Assembly: GCA_029259675.1 (NCBI GenBank)
Contig: JAJDES010000503.1
Span: 1-34,496 of the forward strand
DNA length: 34,496 nt
DNA from: Planctomycetota bacterium
GTDB lineage: Bacteria; Planctomycetota; UBA1135; GCA-002686595
Direction: 5' to 3'
Shown: positions 15,649 to 23,354 of the stretch, piece by piece
Layout: each line of letters starts with the position of its first letter
How positions within the stretch are numbered: the stretch's first letter is position 1
Notes under the pieces: generated by a model
The model's database searches: none
Seen by the model: the letters and a program-made list of their open reading frames with translations, nothing else
What the model was told of the DNA's origin: nothing
Translations under genes and position numbers: made by a program

Positions 15649-18600
15649 TTAACGACTAGCGGTTTGCACCTGGGTTGAAGCGGCCTCAACGGCTTGTACT
15701 GAAGCGAAAGCGGAGTCGCGTTCGAAACGCGAACTCTGTGTGTGCAAGGGCTCAATCCAGGTGTGGGACGGTCGCGTGTTCCACTCCAAGCGCCAAGCGC
15801 GGTGCGCTTCGTCAGCGGGAAATGCTTCATCTTGACCGTACGGATACGAACTCATTCCGTGGAACGGAAGCGGTTCGACAAAGAGGGCTTCCACACTGTT
15901 GGGGTCGCGATCCTTGGCCCAGCCGTCCATGTACAAGAGGTAGTCGCGTTGCATTCCGTCCGGCACCGGACCCAAGTCCTTGGCGTCGAACTGTACGCGC
16001 AATGCGTCGCCCGCACCCATGATGACGAAACGATCCTCGGCACTTGTCAGCAAAGGCAAGACTTCGCCCAATTTGGTGTAGAGGCCCGGGTGTTGGTTCC
16101 AACGCGGGGTCTCGGATTTTTGATCCCAGTCAAACCACTCGAGTTCGTGCTCACCCAACAAGACAGTCGGTTGGGAGAAACCTCGCAAGTACAAGTCGCC
16201 ACTGGTGGGCTCGAGGGAAGTCACACGCATGCGCGCATCGTCTCCATCCACAGCCAACCGAATGGAATCCCAATAAAGGCGCAAGGTCGAAAAAATGCGC
16301 AAGCGAGGATCCGCCGGATCGAGCATTTCAGTGATGTCGATCACCATGCTCTTGAGCTTGCCCGCAGGGAATCCCACCGGGGGCCCCGCGTCGCGCCAAC
16401 CAGATGGCGCATCGGAGTCGGGAACCTGAAAAATGGGCGGAATGAAATCCACGCCGGGAGTCCGCGCGGCAGCGACGTTGACGCTGGCATTGGTCCAATA
16501 GAACCAACCGCTACAAATCAAACGCAACTGCTCGGCGTCCCGAACGGCTTCGGCATCGAATGCCAGCTCGATCCAGTGGGGCTTGGCCAATCCCATGAAT
16601 TGGCGCTCGAGCACCTCGAACGGAATCGCGTAATCGCCATCCACTGCGGCCAGCTCTTTCGTCCACGAATGGCCATCACTTCCCGTGGCGGATACTGGCG
16701 CCAGGGGCGTGTCGACCACGTGCGTGTGAGCTTCGGGAAAGGGCGGAAAGCAAAAGCGCTCGTTGGGGTGCACTTCCGTGCCGAGCGGATGATCAATCAC
16801 ATCCAAGCGCACGCGGTCCAAGTAGGTAACTTCGCGCAACTCTTCAGTGATCTGCACATCATAGTAACGCTCTCCGTTTGCCCCTTCGCGCAACTTCATT
16901 TGATCGCCGCGCACAAGAACGTATTCGTCATTGTCAGGGGGCACCAGCACACCCGGCTCCATCGGCAAACCCAGTGGCGTGATTCCGAGCACGTCCGTGA
17001 TGAATTCGTACGTCTCGCCGTTCCAGGTGTAAAGGAAAGGGCACGAACCGGACTGCCGCTCGACCCTTTCGATCAAGACTTCGCTTCCAACTGGAACATC
17101 AACTTCGTGTTGAATCACTCCGGTCGGCCAAGTGACTCGAATCACATCCAGCTGCTCCGCAGTACCGACCCCGATGGTTTGCGGTTCCCCGTTCCAGAAG
17201 ATGCGCCGATAAACGCCGCCGGCACGAATCTCCACAATGGAGCCGACTCCACGCCGGTTGTCTTTCTCGGCTTTGAGAGCCAATCGAATGCTATTTCCAC
17301 TGCTTGCCCCCGAACGCAGGGTGGCGGATCCGGATCCATAGGCCAAGACGTCCATGTGCGCATCCCCGTCAAAATCACGGGCCACGAATTGCGCGGAGGA
17401 AAACTGCTCGGCTGCGTCGAATAGCTTCCAAGTGGACTTCAACTCGTGTTCCAGGCCGAATGCGTATTGAACATCCGAAGGAGCATTGAGCACGTCAAAA
17501 GAACCGTCGAGGTCTAAGTCCGCCGCTAGAACGCCCGTGGAGGACTCACGGCCTTCACCCTTGAAGTCGCCACTGGGCCGCCCCCAAGCCAAAACACCCG
17601 CTTCCGGCAACCACATGTCCGGGCGGGTATCCCCGTCGAAGTCAGCCAAAATCGGTTTGGCCTTCGATACGGGAATGCCTTCCAAGCGAAGGCTTTCGTC
17701 GGCGAATCGACCGCCGCGCAAACTATCCGCTAAGTAGTAGCCGGCGGACCCTCCCAATAGAAAATCCACATCTTGGTCCGTATCGAAATCCTCTACTGCA
17801 CACCACTCAAAGGCCGTATCGCCGGGAAGGCCGGCCTCAGCGCTTGCATCGCTGAACTGCCCCTCGTCAATACCGGACACCAGGCCGTCGTTGCGCCAAA
17901 CGCGCGCACCGAAGTCACCCGCCAGCAATAGGTCCAAATCGCCTTCATGGTCAAAATCCACGGCCACCAGGTCGCGAACCGTGCCGTCCAATTTGGGCAA
18001 GCTCAAGTTCGCGCGCTCGAAGCGGGTCGCCGACTGATGGAACACGACAACTTCAGCATCACGGACAGCAACGAGATCCAAATCCCCGTCATTGTCCAAG
18101 TCGCAGGGCACGACGTGGGACCACGATCGAGTGTCACCACCCTTGTCCACTTGTTCGACTCGATAAAGGCCCGAGTGCTCGCGTGCAACAAAGATTCCAT
18201 CGGGGCCAAAGCACAGCAGGTCCGGCAATCCGACTTTTGAATCGACGGCCTCGCCATTCGCGTTGCGAAAGATTTCCCAATTCTCAGTCAAGCTGCAGGC
18301 AATAATTCCAACCGCATTCGAGAATTCAGCCGGTAAGGCCATTCCCGCAGTTGCCGGAAACAACGGAATGGGCTTCGAAACGGTGTTCCCCGCGGGCAGT
18401 GCGCGCCCCAGCAAACCAAAGTTTCCCCTTTGCATTTCCGACGAACTCGGCGCCTTCATTCCGCGCGCGATCAGCTTGTCGCGTTCATTGAAATACTGCA
18501 CCGCATCCTCGCTTCCCCGGCGCGAAAGCAATTGTGCCAAGCGGAAAAGCGTCGAGAGGTGCCAACTTCCCGCCTGATCAACTCCGACGGCCACCAAGTC

Positions 18601-19164
18601 GCGATAATGCCCCAGCGCCTCCTCTTCTTCGCCCAATTCATCTAGGACGTTCGCGAGTGCCAAATGGGTGGGATAGTCATCCGGACTCAATTCGTGTGCC
18701 TTGCGCAGGTGCAACTCCGCTTCTTCGAAGTAGCCGTTTCCCGCTTTCAACTTGCCGAGATTGAATTGGGCCGCAGCCGATTTTGGATTAGCGCTCGCCG
18801 CCGCCTCCAACCAAGTGCCGGCGGACTCGATGCGACCATTGGCAAACTCCAAAATTCCGAGCGTGAGCAGATCTTCGAAGGCCGCGTCGGGGCTTTCGGC
18901 AAACGGTCGAATGACCGCAGCGGCCGCTTGCAAATTCTCCTCGACAAAATGAGCTGCCGCTTTTTCGCGCGCAACAACCAGCTCGATTGGAACTTCTGGA
19001 GACGCCGATCCGTCCAGCGGCCCCTCCGCGCCTCCACCCGAATTGTCGGAGCAGGCACAAATTGCCGGCAACCCCAATAGGACGAGGAACCAAGTGCGGA
19101 TGGACGGGTTGAACAGTCCGCGATGGGACTGATTGCTACGAATTCGATTTTGTGCTCGCGTCAT
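15649..19164 (-). CDS. Giant lipoprotein: TPR, VCBS/FG-GAP propeller and ASPIC/UnbV domain
   Basis: The protein has 1171 residues. The N-terminus has a basic stretch, a hydrophobic segment WFLVLLGLPAICAC and a likely lipidated Cys38, followed by a Gly-rich linker. Residues about 60-250 are TPR helices (AAAQFNLGKLKAGNGYFEEA, then HLALANVLDELGEEEEALGH). Residues about 290-600 are VCBS/FG-GAP repeats with calcium loops (CDLDNDGDLDLVAV, DFDHEGDLDLLLAG). Residues about 620-690 are an ASPIC/UnbV domain, ending IRVTWPTGVIQHEV. The remaining 480 residues match the beta-rich tail seen in CRTAC1-like proteins of Planctomycetes and Acidobacteria (DVLGITPLGLPMEPG). The role is unknown; surface binding or scaffolding is usual speculation. 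I chose the ATG at 19164 because it leads directly into the lipoprotein signal. The frame runs open to 19371, and the site lacks a clear ribosome binding site. Confidence 0.9.
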   Translation of the reverse strand: MTRAQNRIRSNQSHRGLFNPSIRTWFLVLLGLPAICACSDNSGGGAEGPLDGSASPEVPIELVVAREKAAAHFVEENLQAAAAVIRPFAESPDAAFEDLLTLGILEFANGRIESAGTWLEAAASANPKSAAAQFNLGKLKAGNGYFEEAELHLRKAHELSPDDYPTHLALANVLDELGEEEEALGHYRDLVAVGVDQAGSWHLSTLFRLAQLLSRRGSEDAVQYFNERDKLIARGMKAPSSSEMQRGNFGLLGRALPAGNTVSKPIPLFPATAGMALPAEFSNAVGIIACSLTENWEIFRNANGEAVDSKVGLPDLLCFGPDGIFVAREHSGLYRVEQVDKGGDTRSWSHVVPCDLDNDGDLDLVAVRDAEVVVFHQSATRFERANLSLPKLDGTVRDLVAVDFDHEGDLDLLLAGDFGARVWRNDGLVSGIDEGQFSDASAEAGLPGDTAFEWCAVEDFDTDQDVDFLLGGSAGYYLADSLRGGRFADESLRLEGIPVSKAKPILADFDGDTRPDMWLPEAGVLAWGRPSGDFKGEGRESSTGVLAADLDLDGSFDVLNAPSDVQYAFGLEHELKSTWKLFDAAEQFSSAQFVARDFDGDAHMDVLAYGSGSATLRSGASSGNSIRLALKAEKDNRRGVGSIVEIRAGGVYRRIFWNGEPQTIGVGTAEQLDVIRVTWPTGVIQHEVDVPVGSEVLIERVERQSGSCPFLYTWNGETYEFITDVLGITPLGLPMEPGVLVPPDNDEYVLVRGDQMKLREGANGERYYDVQITEELREVTYLDRVRLDVIDHPLGTEVHPNERFCFPPFPEAHTHVVDTPLAPVSATGSDGHSWTKELAAVDGDYAIPFEVLERQFMGLAKPHWIELAFDAEAVRDAEQLRLICSGWFYWTNASVNVAAARTPGVDFIPPIFQVPDSDAPSGWRDAGPPVGFPAGKLKSMVIDITEMLDPADPRLRIFSTLRLYWDSIRLAVDGDDARMRVTSLEPTSGDLYLRGFSQPTVLLGEHELEWFDWDQKSETPRWNQHPGLYTKLGEVLPLLTSAEDRFVIMGAGDALRVQFDAKDLGPVPDGMQRDYLLYMDGWAKDRDPNSVEALFVEPLPFHGMSSYPYGQDEAFPADEAHRAWRLEWNTRPSHTWIEPLHTQSSRFERDSAFASVQAVEAASTQVQTASR

Positions 19165-19757
19165 GATGTTGGGGCGACTGTGCGCCCATTCCTTCTCGGT
19201 CCTAGCATTCTCCGTGCCACCCCAAAGAATCCAAGCGTGGGCACGATAGAACCGCCAAATGGCCCCTCGGCCCATAGGATCAGCGCGCGAACCCGCAAAA
19301 ATCGCGGGAACCGGGCCGATATGCGCGAAAGACCAACGCTCGCGAAGCTGAGCCGTAGGGCGGGCAACCATGACTTGATCAGCTTCTGCTCGTGCTTGTT
19401 GCCCATTGGAGATTGGGATCCAACCACCGCCAATTCAGTCCATGGGCGACCCGAACTCCCCACACACAGGGATGATGCTTTTGAAGGAAAGTTGAAATCT
19501 ACGAAGGCTGTTATTGATTCCTGCGCCCTTTAACAATGCAGAAGGATCGCGCTTACTTTGTCCAAAAGGATTGGACAATTTTGTCCGATTGGTGACCTGC
19601 AACTTCACCTCCCACTGAGTGACGAGCAAATTGAGCAAGACTCGGAATTGGCACGCGAGCCCTCAGAGGCAACTCGAAGTGAAACAAGTCTTGTACCCGA
19701 GTCGTCCCAAGTGGGTAGAGTCCGAAAGCACGCCCCGAGACGAATTAGCGATACGGC
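19165..19757. other. Intergenic region with an operator-like repeat
   Basis: These 593 bases separate two divergent genes. At 19558-19586 lie three copies of the hexamer TTGTCC/GGACAA, annotated separately. The remaining sequence has no supported ORF, RNA or hairpin that I can identify. Confidence 0.5.
19558..19586. promoter_or_regulatory. Triple TTGTCC half-site cluster, candidate operator
   Basis: The order is TTGTCC, 9 nt, GGACAA, 2 nt, TTGTCC. The inner pair makes a 14-bp interrupted palindrome, and both TTGTCC copies are followed by GATTGG after a short or zero gap. The symmetry suggests a protein-binding site about 170 bp upstream of the gene at 19758. No regulator can be named. Confidence 0.4.
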
Positions 19758-20087
19758 ATGAGTAGCGCAACAACTTCCACACACGTCGTCACATCCAAGA
19801 GAACCTTCCTCTCGAGGTTGTTTCCCGTCTCCATTCTGTTGCTCATCTTGGGCTCGGTAGTGCTGCTGGGTGTCCTCGGGGACGGGCACTTAAATGCTCC
19901 CGCTGCTGCCCACGACGCGGTTAATTCCAAGGCAACAAACGCCAAGGCCCTGAGTGCGGGAAAGCAGGAAAAGCCCCTTTCCGCCTCAAATATGAGCTCT
20001 AACGGCAATGCCTCAAATGCGGCCGGGGCCAAGCATGCGATTGAATCCGAGCAGGCCGAAACGGATGTGACCACGGCTCCCCAATAA
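19758..20087 (+). CDS. Small protein with N-terminal membrane anchor, unknown function
   Basis: This 109-residue protein starts polar and basic, has one hydrophobic helix (about 22-42, FPVSILLLILGSVVLLGVLG), and then a low-complexity tail rich in Ala, Asn, Ser and Lys with no predicted fold. The layout suggests a membrane-anchored protein with a disordered tail outside the membrane. I do not recognise a family. The ATG at 19758 has only a poor ribosome binding site. The orderly helix-plus-linker composition supports coding, but conservation would be needed to be sure. Confidence 0.5.
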   Translation: MSSATTSTHVVTSKRTFLSRLFPVSILLLILGSVVLLGVLGDGHLNAPAAAHDAVNSKATNAKALSAGKQEKPLSASNMSSNGNASNAAGAKHAIESEQAETDVTTAPQ

Positions 20088-20571
20088 GCCTGACTACTTG
20101 AACTGACGGGTCCAAAAAAGCCGCTGAACCTTTTCTGTTCGGAGTGCGGCAAGCCATTGCTCAGAAGCCAGGGTTCGCGCAGCGCTATTGCTCAATGCGT
20201 AGCTTTCGGTAGCCGGCTCGCTCACCTAGTTTGTTGCGGCTCGAGCGCGCCCGTCCGTCCAAGACTTGTGGGCACCCGCTCGCGACGATATGCGCACTCC
20301 TGAGGGTGCCCGCAAATTTGGGCTTCCCATGTGAATTCATGGGGCAAATTCATGGGAATTCGCGGTGCCGAAGTTAGCCCGTTTAGCCGAGATTTGATTG
20401 GCGTTTGAAGTCGGCCGTAAGCGCAGGCAGCAACCAAGACAAGACCGGCTCCGCCGGCACGCTAGGCCAATTCAATTTGGAAGCTCCCCACTGCGTGGAC
20501 GATCGCTCGGGCCGGCCCCCCACCGCTCCACCCCCGGCGTCAAAGGGCCCCGGCGTCAAAGGGCTTCCCCC
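20088..20571. other. Intergenic region with short repeats and a possible gene remnant
   Basis: These 484 bases lie between a plus-strand gene end and a minus-strand gene end. Positions 20106-20296 read, without a usable start codon, as a peptide containing FCSECGKPL, a zinc-ribbon-like CxxC knuckle whose second pair is not clear; it may be a gene remnant or chance. An 8-bp inverted repeat GGGCACCC/GGGTGCCC spans 20270-20311. Positions 20326-20362 are AT-rich and carry two direct copies of AATTCATGGG. Confidence 0.4.
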
Positions 20572-21201
20572 TCAATCGAGCGTTGCCAAAAACTCGTGAA
20601 ACGCGTCCTGCGCTCGATAAAAGAAGCAGTCGCCGTCGCCGAGCAGCAGCGCATCAATCGGCAGGGAAGCAAGCGGCCTGAGGGAGGCGATCACTTTGAC
20701 TCGGTCTGTCAGCTTCGGGTCCGGCAAGAGCCGCAAATTTCCCACCTCATGGGAGCGCACGACGTCCCCGAAACACAGGGCTCGAATCGGCTCGATGTAG
20801 AGTGCTATTTCGACCGGTGACTTGCCTCCCCGAATGGAATGAACGGCCAGATTCTGTCCAAGTTCCGCAGGTAGAGAGCTGGGCTGGCCCGCCCGATACC
20901 AACCGTTCACCGCTTCGGCGTCGATGCCGAAGCGTTCGCGCTCGGCCTCAGGCGCCCACAATTCCGCGCCGAATTCCCGGCACAAGCTGACGGCATCGCG
21001 CAAATGATCAAAGTTGGTGAGCAGTACCCAGCGCACTCCACCCAACTCCCTTAGCTCCCCACGCTCCGCCTCCGAGAGCGGCATGGGATCGATTAGGAGG
21101 TTGCCCGAGGGCTGAACCCACAAAAAGCCGTTGAAGTCGAGCTGCTTCTCCGGTTGATAGTGGCTCCAAAGGAACAGATTTTCGATTCGAGTTTTCTTCA
21201 T
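20572..21201 (-). CDS. MBL-fold-like protein lacking the canonical metal motif
   Basis: This 209-residue protein has the layout of a small metallo-beta-lactamase-fold hydrolase: an N-terminal beta strand pair with NLLIDPMPLS, a central strand WVLLTNFDHLRDA, a sheet with SIRGGKSPVEIALYI, then ALCFGDVV and a late LLLGDGDCFF. In active MBL enzymes the central motif is THxHxDH and the third His lies in GHTPGS. Here the positions read TNFDHLRD and GGKSPVE, so most metal-binding His are gone while the Asp in GDVV remains. It is either a non-catalytic relative or a variant using different ligands. The ATG has an excellent GGAGGAG 7 nt upstream. It is divergent from the pseudouridine synthase gene with a 72-bp gap. 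Confidence 0.75.
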   Translation of the reverse strand: MKKTRIENLFLWSHYQPEKQLDFNGFLWVQPSGNLLIDPMPLSEAERGELRELGGVRWVLLTNFDHLRDAVSLCREFGAELWAPEAERERFGIDAEAVNGWYRAGQPSSLPAELGQNLAVHSIRGGKSPVEIALYIEPIRALCFGDVVRSHEVGNLRLLPDPKLTDRVKVIASLRPLASLPIDALLLGDGDCFFYRAQDAFHEFLATLD

Positions 21202-21273
21202 GACATTTCTCCTCCGGGGGCCCTTGGCGCCCCACGTGGATCATACGCCGGTGACCCCCGGCTGACATACGCA

Positions 21274-22209
21274 ATGACGGATCCAGGCGATCCCCTTCGG
21301 CTGACGATTCCAGCCAAATTCAGCGGCCAACGTCTCGATCGGGTTCTGGCGGCCCTGATCCCCGATCATTCGTCGGCTCAGCTGCAAAAGATGGTGCGCC
21401 GCGGGCGTGTGCAGCTGGGCGGAAGCAAAGTACTGCGCTCCAATCTGCGCGTGCAAAAAGGACAGGAAATCCTCATCCAGCTGGAGTCGATCGTCCAAAC
21501 CCAGCCGTTGCTTTGCGTTTTGCACGAGGACGAGCACATCGTCGCCGTGGACAAACCCGCGGGCTTGATCACGCATCAAACGGATCGGCACAAGAGCGGC
21601 ACCCTCGCCGACCTCGCCGCCCTCCAATTCGGAGCCATGCCGAGTTTTGAGGATCAACATCGCCCGGGGATCGTTCACCGATTGGATAGGGACACCAGCG
21701 GTGTGATCCTCTTGGCGCGCACCCAAGCCGCAATGGACCACTTGCGCGATCAATTCAGACAACGCACTGTCGAGAAGCACTATTTGGCATTGGTGCAAGG
21801 TATCCCCTCACCGCCCAAATACATCATCGAGCAGCAACTCGGCCCCGATTCAAAGATCCCCGATCGTCAACGAGTCTTGAAGTTGTCCGAGGGCCGGCGC
21901 GCTCGCACTCAAGTCGAACTGCTTGAGGAATTCGAATCTTGTTCCCTAGTCAGCTGCCGACCGAGCACAGGTCGCCGGCATCAAATCCGAGTCGCTTTGG
22001 CTTCCACCGGCCACCCCATTCTTTGGGATGCGATCTACGGCGCACCACTCAAGGGCAAACCGGATGCGCCCAAGATGAAGCGCCAAGCGCTGCACGCGAG
22101 TCAAATCGAATTCGAGCATCCAGCAACGGGCAAGAGGCTCATGGTCGAAGCCCCGCTCCCTGCCGACATGCAAACAATCTTGCAGTGGCTGCGCGATTCG
22201 TGCGCCTAA
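21274..22209 (+). CDS. RluA/RluD-family RNA pseudouridine synthase
   Basis: This 311-residue protein has an N-terminal S4 RNA-binding domain (about 15-70, GQRLDRVLAALIP, then MVRRGRVQLGG) and a catalytic RluA domain. The active-site motif is HRLDRDTSGVILLART with catalytic Asp138. The downstream EKHYLALVQG and GRRHQIRVAL segments are the usual conserved motifs. Enzymes of this family convert specific uridines in rRNA or tRNA to pseudouridine in the cytoplasm. RluD acts on helix 69 of 23S rRNA, and domain order fits RluD/RluC, but the exact site cannot be decided from sequence. I chose the ATG at 21274, where the S4 domain begins shortly after. The frame extends upstream to 21154, but that would overlap the divergent gene. 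Transcription probably ends at the hairpin 22233-22269. Confidence 0.93.
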   Translation: MTDPGDPLRLTIPAKFSGQRLDRVLAALIPDHSSAQLQKMVRRGRVQLGGSKVLRSNLRVQKGQEILIQLESIVQTQPLLCVLHEDEHIVAVDKPAGLITHQTDRHKSGTLADLAALQFGAMPSFEDQHRPGIVHRLDRDTSGVILLARTQAAMDHLRDQFRQRTVEKHYLALVQGIPSPPKYIIEQQLGPDSKIPDRQRVLKLSEGRRARTQVELLEEFESCSLVSCRPSTGRRHQIRVALASTGHPILWDAIYGAPLKGKPDAPKMKRQALHASQIEFEHPATGKRLMVEAPLPADMQTILQWLRDSCA

Positions 22210-22232
22210 TACGCTAGCTCGCGTCACAAGCA

Positions 22233-22269
22233 AATGCGCGTCACATTCCCCTGGAATGTGACGCGCATT
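22233..22269. terminator. Perfect 17-bp hairpin between convergent genes
   Basis: AATGCGCGTCACATTCC (22233-22249) and its exact inverse (22253-22269) are separated by the 3-nt loop CCT. It lies 23 nt after the pseudouridine synthase stop and 23 nt before the end of the convergent TraT-like gene. It therefore fits a bidirectional terminator. The T-tract is weak on the plus strand (GTTTAAAA after 7 nt) and absent on the minus strand. Confidence 0.8.
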
Positions 22270-22292
22270 GCACGTTTAAAAGCGGTTTTGAG

Positions 22293-23123
22293 CTACGGCA
22301 GCAACTGCGGCAAAGACCCCGACAGGTCGTTGCGCAGGGCGGCGATCGCCTCATCGCGGGTCATCCGAATTTGGCGCGCGACGGCCAACAAGCGGGCCGG
22401 CCGGTAGTACCAATCGGAAACCGTGTTCAAGTCCTGGCGACGGCCGCTGACCGATTGGTCCCGCCCGCCAACACCTTGCTGGTCGCTGATGGCAGCGCCC
22501 GTATTAACCGAAGAGCCCGCATCGCGATCGTAGTTTTCGTTGGTATCCACGCCGCCTTCGATTCGTTCGCCGATTGCGATATCGATCACGAGGTTCCACT
22601 CGGTGACCTTGGTGAAGTTGCTGAACATCTCATTCGCAACAGCCCCCGCACCGACAGCTGCAGCTCCACCCAAGACGGGATTCGCACCGGCGCTATCCAA
22701 GGTAGCGAAAGTCGCTCCGCCGACTGCAACAGCACCCAAGGTGTTCAATGTCGATGAGCCGCCGTCGGCATTGGGGTTCTCGTTAAAGGCGCGCAGATCA
22801 ATTCTGTAGAAGAAATCAGCTTCGTCGGGATTGTTCGTCACGGTGTAGCCCAAGTCCACGGCTGCCGATTCAATCTCACCCTTGATGAAGTTGAACTCAT
22901 TGGCGCCGACCATATTCTTGAAGCGCAAGTAGATCTTGCTCTGGCTCGCATTGACCGGATCCATTTCCGGCAACTGGACCCAGTTGATCGTCGTACTCGA
23001 TTCGGCGTCTCTGATGCCCAGCAAGCCCTGCGTGGCACGGCAACCGGTGGCCATGCTGAGGACGGCGACCGAAGCGACCAGCGCGGCCAAGGGACGAAAG
23101 CGAGAAGGTGTGATGGATTTCAT
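22293..23123 (-). CDS. TraT-like outer membrane lipoprotein
   Basis: The protein has 276 residues. The signal peptide ends in the lipobox ATGC with lipidated Cys28. The mature part matches the TraT complement-resistance/surface-exclusion family: KIYLRFKNMVG, a central DLGYTVTNNPDEADFFYRID, a Gly/Ala-rich hydrophobic middle (about 125-165), and VTEWNLVIDIAIGER. In conjugative plasmids TraT sits in the outer membrane and blocks redundant mating. Chromosomal relatives without any transfer genes, as here, have no known role. An Asp/Asn/Gly-rich loop at about 190-225 is longer than in plasmid TraT. The ribosome binding site is weak. It is divergent from the asparagine synthase gene. Confidence 0.85.
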   Translation of the reverse strand: MKSITPSRFRPLAALVASVAVLSMATGCRATQGLLGIRDAESSTTINWVQLPEMDPVNASQSKIYLRFKNMVGANEFNFIKGEIESAAVDLGYTVTNNPDEADFFYRIDLRAFNENPNADGGSSTLNTLGAVAVGGATFATLDSAGANPVLGGAAAVGAGAVANEMFSNFTKVTEWNLVIDIAIGERIEGGVDTNENYDRDAGSSVNTGAAISDQQGVGGRDQSVSGRRQDLNTVSDWYYRPARLLAVARQIRMTRDEAIAALRNDLSGSLPQLLP

Positions 23124-23354
23124 GGACGATTCGAAGTTCTGGCGGAGCTGAGCTCGCGAGCTGTAATGATCTTTGTGGTGGGCAGGTTACTGGACGGATC
23201 GATGTGAATTGAAGGGGCTCGATTCCCCTTCCCCCATACCCAAAGTCCGGCAAAACCCGACCAGAGGGTAGGAATATGCCTCGGAGTGGCCGGACTGGGC
23301 CAGGAAAAGCTGCGTATTACGCTGCGCCGGCATTCGTCCGATAAGTGCAGCGTC

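Noticed and set aside
15742..17424. Plus-strand open frame of 560 codons
   Set aside because: It is antisense to the conserved ASPIC/UnbV lipoprotein gene. High GC and codon bias explain the lack of stops.
23211..23231. Hairpin GAAGGGG/CCCCTTC between the TraT-like and asnB genes
   Set aside because: Short stem in a divergent promoter region, no T-tract and no known riboregulator pattern; treated as chance.
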